Below are positions 8,976 to 17,699 of a DNA stretch of 64,000 bases, one piece after another (within the stretch, counting starts at the first letter, position 1; the number at the start of each line of letters is the position of its first letter). The notes below the pieces were generated by a model. It saw nothing but the letters and a program-made list of their open reading frames with translations. It was not told the DNA's origin and made no database searches. The stretch lies in assembly GCA_004173455.1 (NCBI GenBank), contig SECL01000013.1, positions 57,216-121,215 of the forward strand, given 5' to 3'. Origin of the DNA: Moraxellaceae bacterium (GTDB lineage Bacteria; Pseudomonadota; Gammaproteobacteria; Pseudomonadales; Moraxellaceae). Made by a program: the position numbers and the translations under genes.

Positions 8976-9686
8976 ATGAATGTACTTATTGTCCATGCAC
9001 ATCCCGAACCCCAGTCATTTACCACCGCCATGAAAGATCTGGCAGTTCAGGAATTGACCAATGCAGGTCATCAGGTAGAAGTGTCTGATTTGTATGCCCT
9101 CAATTTTAATCCGGTGGCTTCAGCCGCTGATTTTGGTAGTCGCAAAAACCCGGATTATCTGGTCTATGCACTGGAGCAACGCATTAATTATGAAAATCAG
9201 ACCATTGCACCGGATATTGCGGCTGAAATTGAAAAACTGGTGGCTGCTGATCTGGTGATTTTTAGCTTTCCGCTGTACTGGTTTTCGGTGCCTGCGATAT
9301 TAAAAGGCTGGATTGACCGGGTGCTGGTTTCTGGCCTGACCTATGGCGGCAAACGTTTTTATGATCAAGGTGGTTTAAAGGGCAAGAAAGCTTTGCTCAG
9401 TTTTACGCTGGGTGGTCGTGAGCACATGTTTGGCGCAGATGCTATTCATGGCGAGATTGAAACCATGTTGCGTCCGCTGCTACGCGGTACACTGTATTAT
9501 ACCGGTATGGATGTGTTGCCGCCGTTTATTGGCTACCATGTGCCGTATATCACTCTTGAAGCGCGTCAGCAAGTTTTGCAAGACTATACACACTATCTGC
9601 AAAATCTGGATCAACTACAGCCGCTTGAATTCCCAACGCTGGATCAGTTTGATGAGAAGTTATATCCGAAGAAAGCTTGGTCATAA
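8976..9686 (+). CDS. NAD(P)H-dependent quinone oxidoreductase (flavodoxin-like fold)
   Basis: A 236-residue FAD/FMN protein of the NQO1/KefF/MdaB group. Visible motifs are VLIVHAHPEPQSFTTAM (phosphate-binding loop, residues 3-19), DLVIFSFPLYWFSVPAILKGWIDRVL near 88-112, and LSFTLGGREHMFG near 143. Such enzymes reduce quinones by two electrons and protect against redox stress. The next gene, on the other strand, is QorB-like and also a quinone reductase. The start ATG is preceded by AGGAAC. Family sure, substrate not. Confidence 0.85.
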   Translation: MNVLIVHAHPEPQSFTTAMKDLAVQELTNAGHQVEVSDLYALNFNPVASAADFGSRKNPDYLVYALEQRINYENQTIAPDIAAEIEKLVAADLVIFSFPLYWFSVPAILKGWIDRVLVSGLTYGGKRFYDQGGLKGKKALLSFTLGGREHMFGADAIHGEIETMLRPLLRGTLYYTGMDVLPPFIGYHVPYITLEARQQVLQDYTHYLQNLDQLQPLEFPTLDQFDEKLYPKKAWS

Positions 9687-9772
9687 CTTTGGGTTTAAAC
9701 AAAAAAATTACTGATCAAAAATTAAGATTTTGATTTAAAGTATTATTTTTAATTCATTTTAGTGTGTTTCTA

Positions 9773-9808
9773 AGCTTACCGATTTTGTTTTCACTGGGTC
9801 GGTAAGCT
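9773..9808. repeat. Inverted repeat between convergent oxidoreductase genes
   Basis: Ten-base perfect arms (AGCTTACCGA / TCGGTAAGCT) with a 16-base loop lie between the two converging quinone reductase genes. The position suits a bidirectional terminator, but neither side has a proper T-run. Confidence 0.4.
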
Positions 9809-9841
9809 CAAAAATTATTTAGGACTTAAATCATGAAGGAC

Positions 9842-10696
9842 TTATAGAAGTCCTTGTCGCACGCAATCGCTTAAAGGTGTCGTGTCACGGCCTAGCAATT
9901 GTTTTAAACACCCACTGTCATCAAACAATGCACCGGATGCTGCACCGGCATCACTGTTGGCCAGCAGGTTGGCAACCGCAGGCTCAGTGCCCATATTAAT
10001 CAGCTTTTCACGGTAATCGTGTTCAGTCATATTAAAATAAACAATATTTTGCCCGGTTTGCCGGCTGGCTTCGCAGGCCAGTTCGGTTAAGGTATAGGCT
10101 TTATCACCAGCCAGTTCATACACCTTATTTTCATGTGCAAAAGTGGTGAGCACGATCGCAGCGGCTTCGGCATAATCCTGACGGCTGGCAGAAGAAATCT
10201 GGCCTTCATCTGCTGCACCAATAATCACATTCTGGTTTAAGGCTGCCTTTAAGCCGCTGGTGTAGTTTTCGGTGTACCAGCCATTACGTAAAATCGTGTA
10301 AGTTAGGCCAGATTTAAATAGGGTTTGTTCAGTCAGTAGGTGTTCTTCAGCCAACGCCAGCGGCGAGTGATCTGCATGGAGTAAGCTAGTGTAGACAACA
10401 TGTTTTACGCCTGCTTGTTGTGCCGCTTCAATCACATTGAAATGCTGCGCCGCGCGTTTGCCCACTTCGCTGGATGAAATCAGCAAGAGTTTTTCGGCAC
10501 CTACCAATGCGCTGTACAGGTTGTCCCTATCATCATAATTGGCCAGTCTGACTTCAATGCCTAGCGCGGCAAGTGCTGCTGCCTTATCGGCGTTACGCAC
10601 AATGACAACGATATTGTTGGCCGATGTGCGCTTGAGTAACGCTTCAATCACCAGATGGCCAAGTTTGCCCGTTGCTCCAGTTACCACAATGGACAT
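9842..10696 (-). CDS. qorB: NmrA-like NAD(P)H:quinone oxidoreductase (QorB type)
   Basis: A 284-residue atypical short-chain dehydrogenase. VTGATGKLGHLVIEALL (residues 4-20) is the NAD(P)-binding glycine motif, and KHVVYTSLLHAD, TILRNGWYTENY and SSASRQDYAEAAA are typical of E. coli QorB (YtfG). QorB reduces quinones with NADPH. It converges with the flavodoxin-fold quinone reductase, so two unrelated quinone reductases sit tail to tail. A GGAG site lies just before the start. Confidence 0.85.
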   Translation of the reverse strand: MSIVVTGATGKLGHLVIEALLKRTSANNIVVIVRNADKAAALAALGIEVRLANYDDRDNLYSALVGAEKLLLISSSEVGKRAAQHFNVIEAAQQAGVKHVVYTSLLHADHSPLALAEEHLLTEQTLFKSGLTYTILRNGWYTENYTSGLKAALNQNVIIGAADEGQISSASRQDYAEAAAIVLTTFAHENKVYELAGDKAYTLTELACEASRQTGQNIVYFNMTEHDYREKLINMGTEPAVANLLANSDAGAASGALFDDSGCLKQLLGRDTTPLSDCVRQGLL

Positions 10697-10800
10697 GCTG
10701 TTCTCCAGAATTTAGGTCTGGTTCTAATGTAATTTAAAATTTTTCTTAAACTATTGAGTTTTAGTAAGTATTTATTGTAATTGTTGCGCAGTAAACGCAT

Positions 10801-10827
10801 GCCCACGACTGTAAATGAGTCATGGGC
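10801..10827. terminator. Terminator-like hairpin downstream of copB
   Basis: Arms GCCCACGACT and AGTCATGGGC pair over ten positions with one mismatch and a 7-base loop. It lies 43 bases past the end of copB on the minus strand. There is no T-run, so the terminator call is tentative. Confidence 0.4.
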
Positions 10828-10869
10828 ACTTTAACTCCGGAAAGCTAAGAAAAGTGACCCATGATAAAT

Positions 10870-11844
10870 CTAGTACCAGAAATGAAGTCCTAACAGGATG
10901 TTGCGACTGCGACTGTTATCACCATGGTCTTTATACAGCGTTGCAGTTTTACCCACAAATTGCTCGTGCTCAAAACCAATATAAGGCGCCAACTGTGGCG
11001 TTATTTCATAGCGCAGGCGCAGTCCGGTATTCACTTGCGCCAGCCCTGCACCATAGCGATGTTCAATACTGGTTTTGCCGTAAGCCAGCAATTCAATTTT
11101 AGGCTGTAATACCCATTTCTGGCTAATATTAAGGTCGTAGCTGGCATTGAATCCAAGCTGGCTATTGCCCTTGGTCGAACCATAAAGAGTAGTCTCAATA
11201 TCAAACCAATAGGGGGCAAGACCACTGACTCCACCACCCAGCCATGTTTGATCGTTATTGTCTGCTACATACTCCTGCTTGAGGCCAAACGTGGTATTCC
11301 AGTAAGCCGAAAAAGGCCGCCACCACATCACACTGCTACTGGCCTGTTGCAGTTTATCCTGTTCAAGCTCTCCGCTAGTGTTGAGATAAAGCCGGTTATA
11401 GTCGTTGCCATACCAGAATTTTAGGTCATAGTGGCCGCCAATATGACCATCAGCGTAATCGGCATTACGGATTAGCTCCAGTGCTTCAGCCTCAAGGCTC
11501 CAAAAGTTCGGGCTACTCATCATGTGGTGAGTATCAAGGCTGCGGTAGCCATCTGAATAGTCAGGCTTGCGCAATCCGCTATTCATCTGCTTTTCATCAG
11601 GCAACGCTACATGAGTTACTGGTTTTGAATGCTCGGTATGTTCTACGCTGTCTACCTCAGGCAGATTTTGCATAGATACGGGACTCACTGTCGCCATTGT
11701 TGTGTCATGTGTTTTGTGATGCTGCTGTACTGGCGATTTATTCTCGAGTGGGACAGCCAGCACAAATGGCGAAAAGCTGATAAGAGTGGTTAGCAAGACA
11801 GTATTGATGCGCCAATTAAACGCATTGAATATTTGGAAATTCAT
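10870..11844 (-). CDS. copB: Copper resistance protein B, outer membrane
   Basis: A 324-residue exported protein with an N-terminal signal peptide (hydrophobic segment about 14-30, cleavage near VLAVP). The C-terminal two thirds is the CopB domain: AEALELIRNADYADGHIGG, WYGNDYNRLYL, WWRPFSAYWNTTFGLKQE, and a final beta pattern ending in LGLHFWY, as expected of an outer-membrane barrel. It lies 12 bases after copA. With CopA it is thought to bind or export periplasmic copper. The Met/His-rich linker of CopB is modest here, limited to a few HTEHS/HHMM stretches. Start supported by AGGAGCAGC upstream. Confidence 0.9.
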   Translation of the reverse strand: MNFQIFNAFNWRINTVLLTTLISFSPFVLAVPLENKSPVQQHHKTHDTTMATVSPVSMQNLPEVDSVEHTEHSKPVTHVALPDEKQMNSGLRKPDYSDGYRSLDTHHMMSSPNFWSLEAEALELIRNADYADGHIGGHYDLKFWYGNDYNRLYLNTSGELEQDKLQQASSSVMWWRPFSAYWNTTFGLKQEYVADNNDQTWLGGGVSGLAPYWFDIETTLYGSTKGNSQLGFNASYDLNISQKWVLQPKIELLAYGKTSIEHRYGAGLAQVNTGLRLRYEITPQLAPYIGFEHEQFVGKTATLYKDHGDNSRSRNILLGLHFWY

Positions 11845-11856
11845 GGTTTGCTGCTC

Positions 11857-13650
11857 CTATGCCACCACTACTTCGCGGAACATGCCTGCTTCCATGTGGT
11901 ACAGCAAATGGCAATGCCACGCCCAACGGCCATGAATGGCAGTCACATCAAAGCTGATTTTTTGGGCAGGTTGCACATTGATGGTGTGCTTACGTACCTG
12001 AAAGCAATTTGTTTGAGCATCGGCATTTGGATTGCATAGTTCGCTCCACATGCCATGTAAATGCATGGGATGGGTCATCATGGTGTCATTGACCAGTGTA
12101 AAGCGCACCCGTTCATTGGGTTTGAGGTGAACAGGTTTTGCTTCATGAAAGGTTTGGCCATCCATTCCCCACACATAGCGTTCCATATTACCAGTCAGGT
12201 GCAGCTCAATTTCCCGCGTTGGCATCCGGTTGTCCAGATTACCGCCAATGGTATGCAGGTCGGCGTAGGTCAGTACACGTCTTGCTTTGGCACTGTGCCG
12301 CAGATTCACGCCGGGATCATCAAGATTGGTGCGGGGCTGATCCACCCTCATATCTACATTAGGATTATTCATTTCGGTACTGGCATGCTGCACTTGGATT
12401 TTGTTTTTGAGGTTTGGGTTATGGCCAGAATGACTATCATGATTCATCGGCATACTACTGGCCATGGTGTGTCCCATATCCTGCATGCCCAGCCATTCCA
12501 CCGGGTCGAGTTCAGGCACCGCAGCGCTTAAGCCTGCCTGTGTGGCCAGCGTGCCACAGGCAAAGCCACTACGATCCATGCTTTGTGCAAAAATGGTATA
12601 GGCATCATCCACAGGTTGCACCAGCACATCATAGGTTTCTGCCACGCCAAGCCGAATTTCATCGACACTCACCGGTTCTACGTCCTGTCCATCAGCGGCA
12701 ATCACGGTCATTTTCAAGCCGGGAATCCGCAGGTCAAAAAAGCTATTGGCACTGCCATTAATAATCCGCAATCGCAATGTTTCACCTTTGTTAAACAAGC
12801 CTGTCCAGTTCTGATTTGGTGCAAGTCCATTCATCAAAAAAGTATAAGTACCCGCCGACAAATCAGCAAAATCAGTGGGACTCATGCGCATCTGGTTCCA
12901 CATTTGGCGCAATTGTACAGCTTGTCCAAAACCCTGTTGCTTGATGTCTTGCATCAGCTTGATGAGACTGGGCTTATGCCGATTATCAAAATGACTGTGT
13001 TTTTTTAGTTTGGACAGTAAATAAATCGGATCAAGGTCAGTCCAGTCAGACAGCAGCAAAATATGCTCACGATCAGCCGTATGTCGCTCACCCGCTTTTG
13101 GTTCAATAATAATAGCGCCCAGTAGACCGGTTTGCTCCTGAAAGGTTGAATGCGCGTGATACCAGTAAGTACCGCTTTGTTGTAACTGGAATTGATAAGT
13201 AAACACCTGATCCGGCCGGATGCCCTCAAAACTAATGCCGGGCACACCATCCATCTGGTAGGGCACTAGCAAGCCATGCCAGTGAATGGATGTATCCTGC
13301 TGCAAGTGGTTATGCACTCGAATGGTTACCGTGTCACCCTCGCGCAGGCGTAACAGTGGGCCGGGCAGTTGTCCATTTACAGTGGTAGCAATACGATCCT
13401 GACCGGAAAAATTGACAGCCTGATAGCCTACATGCAGGTCAAATATCTTACCTGTCAGCTCAGTATTTTGAATAATTTTAAGGTATTGACCTGATGAGGG
13501 TGTATTTTCTGCTGTAGTCAGAGTTTTGCCCAGACTAATATTGCTGACCAATAAACCGCTTAAACCGATGCCTTGTATAAACTGACGCCGTGAGGGAACG
13601 GACGAGCTAGAAGACAAAGCGTTAGAAAAACCGGAATAAAATAAAGACAT
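11857..13650 (-). CDS. copA: Copper resistance multicopper oxidase
   Basis: A 597-residue periplasmic multicopper oxidase of the CopA/PcoA type. It has a twin-arginine signal (SRRQFIQGIG, RR at 21-22). Copper-ligand motifs are seen in order: SIHWHGLL, YWYHAHSTFQEQ, HPMHLHGMW and WAWHCHLLYHMEAGM with the following FREV. A Met/His-rich insert (GHTMASSMPMNHDSHSGH) lies near residues 400-420 and probably binds copper. It oxidises Cu(I) to less toxic Cu(II). GAGG precedes the ATG with good spacing. It is the middle gene of an exported-protein/copA/copB operon. Confidence 0.95.
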   Translation of the reverse strand: MSLFYSGFSNALSSSSSVPSRRQFIQGIGLSGLLVSNISLGKTLTTAENTPSSGQYLKIIQNTELTGKIFDLHVGYQAVNFSGQDRIATTVNGQLPGPLLRLREGDTVTIRVHNHLQQDTSIHWHGLLVPYQMDGVPGISFEGIRPDQVFTYQFQLQQSGTYWYHAHSTFQEQTGLLGAIIIEPKAGERHTADREHILLLSDWTDLDPIYLLSKLKKHSHFDNRHKPSLIKLMQDIKQQGFGQAVQLRQMWNQMRMSPTDFADLSAGTYTFLMNGLAPNQNWTGLFNKGETLRLRIINGSANSFFDLRIPGLKMTVIAADGQDVEPVSVDEIRLGVAETYDVLVQPVDDAYTIFAQSMDRSGFACGTLATQAGLSAAVPELDPVEWLGMQDMGHTMASSMPMNHDSHSGHNPNLKNKIQVQHASTEMNNPNVDMRVDQPRTNLDDPGVNLRHSAKARRVLTYADLHTIGGNLDNRMPTREIELHLTGNMERYVWGMDGQTFHEAKPVHLKPNERVRFTLVNDTMMTHPMHLHGMWSELCNPNADAQTNCFQVRKHTINVQPAQKISFDVTAIHGRWAWHCHLLYHMEAGMFREVVVA

Positions 13651-13692
13651 GATCGTTCCTCAATATGATGTGCGGATAATTAAAAAACAGCA

Positions 13693-14172
13693 TCAATTGA
13701 GAAATTGCGGAGGACGCTCCAGATCGCGTACCCATGCCTGTAATGGTGTGACGATTAGATAAAAGGATTTGCTAGCCAGTAATGGATTTTCAATGCGGTC
13801 AACGTGCTGTGAAATATCAACAGGTGGTGTGTACAATGAGCAGCTTAAAGCACACTGATGATGTGTCCCCGCAGAAGAACTCTCAACGTTTGCCCCCTGT
13901 TGATCCGGTTTATTTTTTTTAAAAGTATGCTGTTGCACTGATCCATAACGCGCCTCAGTTGAGGCCACTGCCTGATGACAACTTCGAAATGACATGCTGC
14001 TATAGGATTGTTTGTGCGACTGTGCAGCCACATGTTGCCAACAACTGGTTCCAGCATTTACCAGTAGCAAACAGACAAAACCAACCAGCATTTTTTTCAG
14101 GCTAGCTTTTAAGGGGATCAAGCGGTTGTCTTGAGAAAAAAGATTCAACACGCAAAAATTTGCCGAGTGCAT
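13693..14172 (-). CDS. Exported Cys/His-containing protein at the head of the copper operon
   Basis: A 159-residue protein 42 bases upstream of copA and co-directed. A hydrophobic segment, LVGFVCLLLVNAGTSCW (about 29-45), could be a signal or membrane anchor; ATG codons exist at residue 1 and residue 28, and neither has a clear ribosome binding site. The mature part has Cys/His spacing typical of small copper-operon proteins (HHQCALSC near 107-114) and ends in ERPPQFL. Proteins of this kind (DUF2946- or CopL-like) often sit before copAB. I cannot assign it to either family with confidence. A role in periplasmic copper binding or regulation is inferred from position. Confidence 0.6.
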   Translation of the reverse strand: MHSANFCVLNLFSQDNRLIPLKASLKKMLVGFVCLLLVNAGTSCWQHVAAQSHKQSYSSMSFRSCHQAVASTEARYGSVQQHTFKKNKPDQQGANVESSSAGTHHQCALSCSLYTPPVDISQHVDRIENPLLASKSFYLIVTPLQAWVRDLERPPQFLN

Positions 14173-14362
14173 AGTCTGATTTTATACAGTAATTCTAATC
14201 GTTTTGCAGTCTGTTTTTACGGCTGGTTTCGTTTTGTCAGGATTATACAAGCTGGTAGACAAAGGATAGTGGTTATATTGCAAAATTCCTGTAGATAAAT
14301 AGAAGCAGGCCTTGCACAATCGTTAAAAATAAAGATGTTGCAACGCAGGTTTACGCTCATTC

Positions 14363-16015
14363 ATGAACAAAAAGGTTTATTGTTTTTTTGCAGCCTGTGG
14401 CTTGCTGTGTAATGCGGCTGGTGCAGCCACTGATTCCGTTAATTTAAGTATAAATAATCTCCATAACAATGTGCTGCCTTTTGATCCGCAAGCTACAACC
14501 TCTCAGGTATTTCAATCTGAACGCGATGCTACTGGAGTATTCAATAGACGGCTTAATAGTACCGAAGCCAGCATGCTCAACAGCAGCAACCGCCATAATA
14601 ATCTAGATTCTGGCCATGCAGATTTTGGGGTTGAAATTCCTGATCTAGGTGCCGGAAGCAGCCTGCTGGAGCAGCAACAGGAAACCCGGCTTGGCGAAAT
14701 GGTGCTACGCCAGATTGGTCAGGAAATGCCACTGTATAATGATCCCTGGACGCAAGATGAGCTAAGCCAGATATTTAACCGGATATATATCGCCAGTGGC
14801 ATGAGCGCGGTGGCACCGCTTGGGCTGGTTGTTATTGAAGACAATTCCATCAATGCTTTTGCCGTTCCGGGAGGTTTATTTGCCCTCAATACCGGTCTGG
14901 TGTTGTCGGTTAAAACCAATGATGAGCTAGCAGGCGTGATGGGACATGAAATAGCCCACATTTCGCAACGTCATTATAGTCGTAGTAAAGAAGCCTTCAA
15001 AAATCAGGCACTCATTACCTTGGGCAGTATGCTGGCCAGTATCCTGCTGGCTTCCCAGTCCTCTGATGCGGCAGGTGCAGTGGCATTAGGCGCTCAGGCT
15101 GCCATGATAGACCGTCAGTTGTCTTATAGCCGTAATCAGGAACGTGAGGCAGATCGGGTCGGCATGCGACTGATGTATGCCGCTGGTTATAATCCGGTGG
15201 CAATGGCTGATTTTTTTGAAACCATGAATCGCAAAACCGGCACTGTTAGTTTTATGCCGGATTTCTGGCTCACCCATCCGTTATCCACTGAGCGCATGAG
15301 TGAAGCCCGCCTGCGTGCCAGCCAGTATCCAGCAATAAAAGCACGCCTTGACATACCAGATGATCGCAATCAAGCCCTGCATGAACAAAACAAGTTGCAT
15401 GTGATGCAATATCGCATGGCGGTTTTGAGCAATCAGGTGAATGAAAATCGTTTGGTGGTGGCTGCCCAACGTGATCCAGCCGCCATACCGGCATTGGCGC
15501 TATTTTATGCCAGAGCCGGCAAGTACACACAAGCGCGTGCCTTGGCCAGCCAGTTTGCCCAGCAGCAACCCGACATGGTAATTGCAGCGATTACGCAAAC
15601 TGAAATTGAGCTGATGGCTAATCAACCCCAACAGGCGCTAGATATTATTTTACCCCAAAGCCGGATTATGCCGGAAAACCGGGCGTTGGCAATTTATACC
15701 GCGCAAGCTTATAGTGCACTGGTTCAAGGTCAGGCGGCGCTAGAGCTGTTGCAGCCATTGGTGAACAAAAATCCGCGAGATGTGGTGGTATGGCAAGCCA
15801 TGGAAGCTGCTGCCAGTCGTTTGCCAGAAAGTGAGTTAAAAACCCTGCAACTGTTGCGCTTTCGGGCAGAAAATGAATTCTGGCATGGCAATGTCGACAA
15901 GGCGATCCGATCACTGATGCGTGCCAGCAAACTGGCGCAAAATAACTACAGCATGCAAGCCAGAATAGAAAAGCGATTGGATGAAATGCAAGAAGCCCGC
16001 AAATTTCGGGGATGA
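14363..16015 (+). CDS. bepA: Periplasmic M48 protease/chaperone with TPR domain (BepA)
   Basis: A 550-residue BepA (YfgC)-type protein. A signal peptide (about 1-21) is followed by a region with low similarity, then the M48 domain with zinc motif HEIAH at residues 195-199 and the later Glu in NQEREADRVGMRLM. The C-terminal 200 residues form a TPR-like helical repeat (AQAYSALVQGQAALELLQPL). BepA degrades or helps fold stalled LptD and BAM components in the periplasm. It is longer than the E. coli protein (487). It starts 190 bases from the divergent copper operon. This is the second M48 protein in the window. Confidence 0.9.
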   Translation: MNKKVYCFFAACGLLCNAAGAATDSVNLSINNLHNNVLPFDPQATTSQVFQSERDATGVFNRRLNSTEASMLNSSNRHNNLDSGHADFGVEIPDLGAGSSLLEQQQETRLGEMVLRQIGQEMPLYNDPWTQDELSQIFNRIYIASGMSAVAPLGLVVIEDNSINAFAVPGGLFALNTGLVLSVKTNDELAGVMGHEIAHISQRHYSRSKEAFKNQALITLGSMLASILLASQSSDAAGAVALGAQAAMIDRQLSYSRNQEREADRVGMRLMYAAGYNPVAMADFFETMNRKTGTVSFMPDFWLTHPLSTERMSEARLRASQYPAIKARLDIPDDRNQALHEQNKLHVMQYRMAVLSNQVNENRLVVAAQRDPAAIPALALFYARAGKYTQARALASQFAQQQPDMVIAAITQTEIELMANQPQQALDIILPQSRIMPENRALAIYTAQAYSALVQGQAALELLQPLVNKNPRDVVVWQAMEAAASRLPESELKTLQLLRFRAENEFWHGNVDKAIRSLMRASKLAQNNYSMQARIEKRLDEMQEARKFRG

Positions 16016-16070
16016 TCAAGCCTTATTTTAAAAAGAATAGTTTTCATGCTAATCGATGACTGATATTACC

Positions 16071-17216
16071 TTAAGCATCAGTCACCGGTTCAGGTTTGGG
16101 CAAAAATGCCGTTTCATGCACCTGCTCGGCCAGAAACTCTGGCTTAATATCAATCAGCATCCGGCCATAAGCCCGTAACCACCATACCAGTTGCGCAGTG
16201 AAGGGCACCGTTGCCGTGACCCGCACCTCGCCAGATTCCAATTTTTCAACAGTCTGGTCTTCGCTCAAACGTGACTCAAAAAAGGTTTGTCCGGCTTTGG
16301 CATGGAATAATAGCTCAATAAAAATGGGCTCTACGCTTTGCTGGTTATAGGAAGTAAAGCCCAGTGCACCAGCGGCCAGATAGTCATCAATATTAAAATC
16401 AACCGGATGCATCGAGCGGCTTTCCAGCACTGTGGCATGACTAAACCGATGCAGGGCAAACTGACGCACATCCGGCCTGTCATGGCGTGTGCAAATCAAA
16501 TAAATAATAGCCCCACGCTGCACCAGTGCCAGTGGGTTTAGGGTATAAACCGTATCTTCACCCTGATGCGCACGTGCCTTATAGGTCACGCGCAACTGGC
16601 GATCCTGCAACAATGCTTCATAAATACTTTGCTGGGCGCGGGCATCCACTGCGGGTGGAATGAGTGGCTGGGTCGCAGGGACAATGCGCACCCGGTTAAT
16701 CCACTGGCGCACGTTATTGTGTTCGGAAGACAGGCTGCGCCGTGCAAGGTCAAACCATGGCCGCATCTCATCTAGCAGACTGGGCGGCAGCAAATGCTTG
16801 AGGTGATCTTCCACCATCATAAAGGTGACGGCTTGTGAGCTATTCATGTGCGGTAAGCTCTGGATTGGTGCGTCTTCCTGCCAACGCCAACCTTGCGGCG
16901 TTTCCTTGTTGCTTTCAATCGGAAAGCGCCCTGCAATCTGGTTTAAGTCGCGCTGAATGGTACGAATACTGATATCAATGCCTTCGCGCTGCAACTGTTC
17001 CTGTAACTGACGCGTACCAATCCATTTGCCGGTTGGCAGTTTGGATAAAATCTGCCATTGACGATACAGGCTATTGACCGTTTCCTTTTCATTGGAAGAC
17101 GCGCTAGCAGGCTTGGCTGTTTTTTTGATGGGCTGCTTCTGTCTTGCTTGTTGTGTGACCTGTTGGGTTGCTGGTGCGGCATGTTTAGTCACTTGCGCTT
17201 TTTTTGGCAGACTCAT
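16071..17216 (-). CDS. WYL-domain transcriptional regulator
   Basis: A 381-residue regulator. I chose the ATG at 17216, which has GGAG about 10 bases upstream, over an in-frame ATG at 17285 that lacks any ribosome binding site. A Lys/Gln/Ala-rich N-terminal tail comes first, then a helix-turn-helix of the DeoR/YafY type (GTRQLQEQLQREGIDISIRTIQRDLNQIA), then the WYL domain (VTYKARAHQGEDTVYTLNPLALVQRGAIIYLICTR in its core) and a WCX C-terminal extension. WYL domains sense nucleic acids or small ligands; the target here is unknown. It converges with bepA. Confidence 0.85.
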   Translation of the reverse strand: MSLPKKAQVTKHAAPATQQVTQQARQKQPIKKTAKPASASSNEKETVNSLYRQWQILSKLPTGKWIGTRQLQEQLQREGIDISIRTIQRDLNQIAGRFPIESNKETPQGWRWQEDAPIQSLPHMNSSQAVTFMMVEDHLKHLLPPSLLDEMRPWFDLARRSLSSEHNNVRQWINRVRIVPATQPLIPPAVDARAQQSIYEALLQDRQLRVTYKARAHQGEDTVYTLNPLALVQRGAIIYLICTRHDRPDVRQFALHRFSHATVLESRSMHPVDFNIDDYLAAGALGFTSYNQQSVEPIFIELLFHAKAGQTFFESRLSEDQTVEKLESGEVRVTATVPFTAQLVWWLRAYGRMLIDIKPEFLAEQVHETAFLPKPEPVTDA

Positions 17217-17699
17217 TCCCTTGTATCTCCATCCTGCATGGCCATTGTTTGAACCGCCTTGATTAAACCAGCTAAACCATAGCAAAAAAAAGCGTGATTT
17301 ATTAGCTTATCGGACTAAATTATTTTTTTGCCGGAATGATTTGTATAAATCACAGTCATTTTTACAGGCATCACCTGCTAACAGGATAGGCTTGTTCATT
17401 TTTGGATCACTTGAACCAACCATGTAATTGCTCAGTAAAATTGCTTACAGCAAATCGCTAAATTCACTGCAAAAAATACGCACTGTTACATGAAAAACAA
17501 TTCGCTCTAAATAACGCTAATGACTGTGTTTACACGCTTTGGTCATGATAACAATACATCGGAATCGTGTTTATTTATCAAGTTTTAGGCGCGCCTGCTT
17601 TTAGTGCAATTTAGTGTGCCGGTATTTTTCTAGTACTTTCTCACTGATTTGGTATTCGCCTTGCATAACATGATTTACAAGTTTGAGAAGGGCTCGATC
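17217..17699. other. 483-base intergenic region between the WYL regulator and the Anbu operon
   Basis: AT-rich and non-coding in all frames apart from chance openings. It should contain the divergent promoters of the WYL regulator and the Anbu operon. I see no convincing promoter pair, hairpin or RNA gene. Confidence 0.5.

Noticed and set aside
12061..12531. 156-codon frame on the plus strand inside copA
   Set aside because: It is the antisense shadow of the Met/His-rich part of copA, with no ribosome binding site.
17649..17699. Longer N terminus of the ATP-grasp protein from the ATG at 17649
   Set aside because: The ATG at 17700 has AGAAGG at the right spacing and the family similarity begins after it.
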